A stretch of 64,000 nucleotides of DNA. Origin: Ceratopteris richardii (Eukaryota; Streptophyta; Polypodiopsida; Polypodiales; Pteridaceae). Where the stretch lies: NCBI GenBank assembly GCA_020310875.1, contig CM035420.1, positions 185,694,880 to 185,758,879 on the forward strand, in the 5' to 3' direction. The notes under the pieces were generated by a model that made no database searches, was not told the DNA's origin, and was given only the letters and a program-made list of their open reading frames with translations. The position numbers and the translations under genes were made by a program. Shown piece by piece: positions 63,554 to 64,000 of the stretch; positions within the stretch are counted from its first letter, which is position 1, and each line of letters begins with the position of its first letter.

Positions 63554-64000
63554 TTTTGGCAAAACTAGATTCTATCCAAGACTAGGCATCATGGAGAACG
63601 CTTATGAACATATTGTAGCATCACTTCAGATTCTCTAACAATAAGTCGATATCATTTTTTTTTACTGGAATTGTGTTTCCATGGATTGGAGATGAGGACC
63701 ATTGGTATGGAGTAGTGGGGATTATTTCCCTTTGACAACTCTTCTTCTATGCCCAAGGAAAAAAGGGTTCAACATCCACAGAGTATGATTTTTACTAAAC
63801 TTAAGAGAGATATTTAGTAGATATCTCTTAGTTATATTTTAGGAGTAGAGATATGGCTCTATTTACAGAATTATTGACTCTACTTTCATATTAGTTTTCC
63901 TTCACATGGGATTTTGATTCTCTATTGATTAGGAAGAAAAATAGTTTGAGAGCTTATGTGTTCTCATTTATGGAAAGTAGAGCCAAATGAATCCATCAGA
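63554..64000 (+). other. Internal start of the host chromovirus, then unassigned DNA
   Basis: The first about 95 bases match the internal start of element G (GCATCATGGAGAACGCTTATGAACA). From about 63650 the match ends and AT-rich sequence with no recognisable feature runs to the window end. Confidence 0.55.

Overview
The window is plant nuclear DNA that is almost entirely transposable elements. The host is most likely a fern or another seed-free vascular plant with a large genome. Evidence for that: stacked Ty3/gypsy and Ty1/copia elements in all states of decay, a LINE, a SINE, tRNA-iMet-type primer sites, and only one convincing host gene, an intronless PLS-class pentatricopeptide-repeat (PPR) protein at 53858-56116 whose wording resembles fern PPR families. 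The assignment to ferns is an inference.

Layout. 1-10258: 3' part of a Ty3 element (A) with pol, a third ORF (ORF3), polypurine tract and 3' LTR. 10259-23110: a second member of the same family (B), whose gag begins immediately after A's LTR, so A appears to be nested in B's gag. 23342-33220: a truncated copia (minus), an older ORF3 family remnant (minus) split by a solo LTR with a perfect GTGTG target duplication, a plus-strand ORF3 fragment and a decayed copia (minus). 33222-41130: a chromovirus fragment with chromodomain and LTR, then a decayed pol of the A/B family (D) split by a copia with both LTRs, PBS and PPT (36352-40760), itself carrying an A/B-type solo LTR. 41131-49460: poorly annotatable DNA, a plus copia LTR, a minus ORF3 remnant, a LINE and a minus chromovirus gag plus LTR. 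49490-52931: a damaged copia with a 5S-rRNA-like cassette. 53858-56116: PPR gene. 57269-57576: SINE. 58154-63553: a chromovirus (G) nested in an LTR of its own family, with perfect CCATG target duplications.

The most interesting system is the A/B family. Two diverged copies share features not expected of an ordinary Ty3 element: two tandem H2C2 integrase zinc-binding modules, a second retropepsin-like DSG domain after integrase (in addition to the usual one before RT), a C-terminal tail of W-x-P-K repeats, gag zinc knuckles of the form CX2CX3HX4C, and a ~1,400-residue downstream ORF3 (helical head, acidic segment, Pro/Ser/Thr-rich segment, coiled coil, conserved C-terminal domain). A pyrimidine tract and CAG lie just upstream of the ORF3 start in both copies, suggesting a spliced subgenomic message. 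At least three older ORF3 remnants in the window show that the gene is a long-standing part of the family. In B gag, PR, pol and ORF3 carry stops or frame changes; in A pol is open but ORF3 has a 2-base frameshift, consistent with A being the younger insertion.
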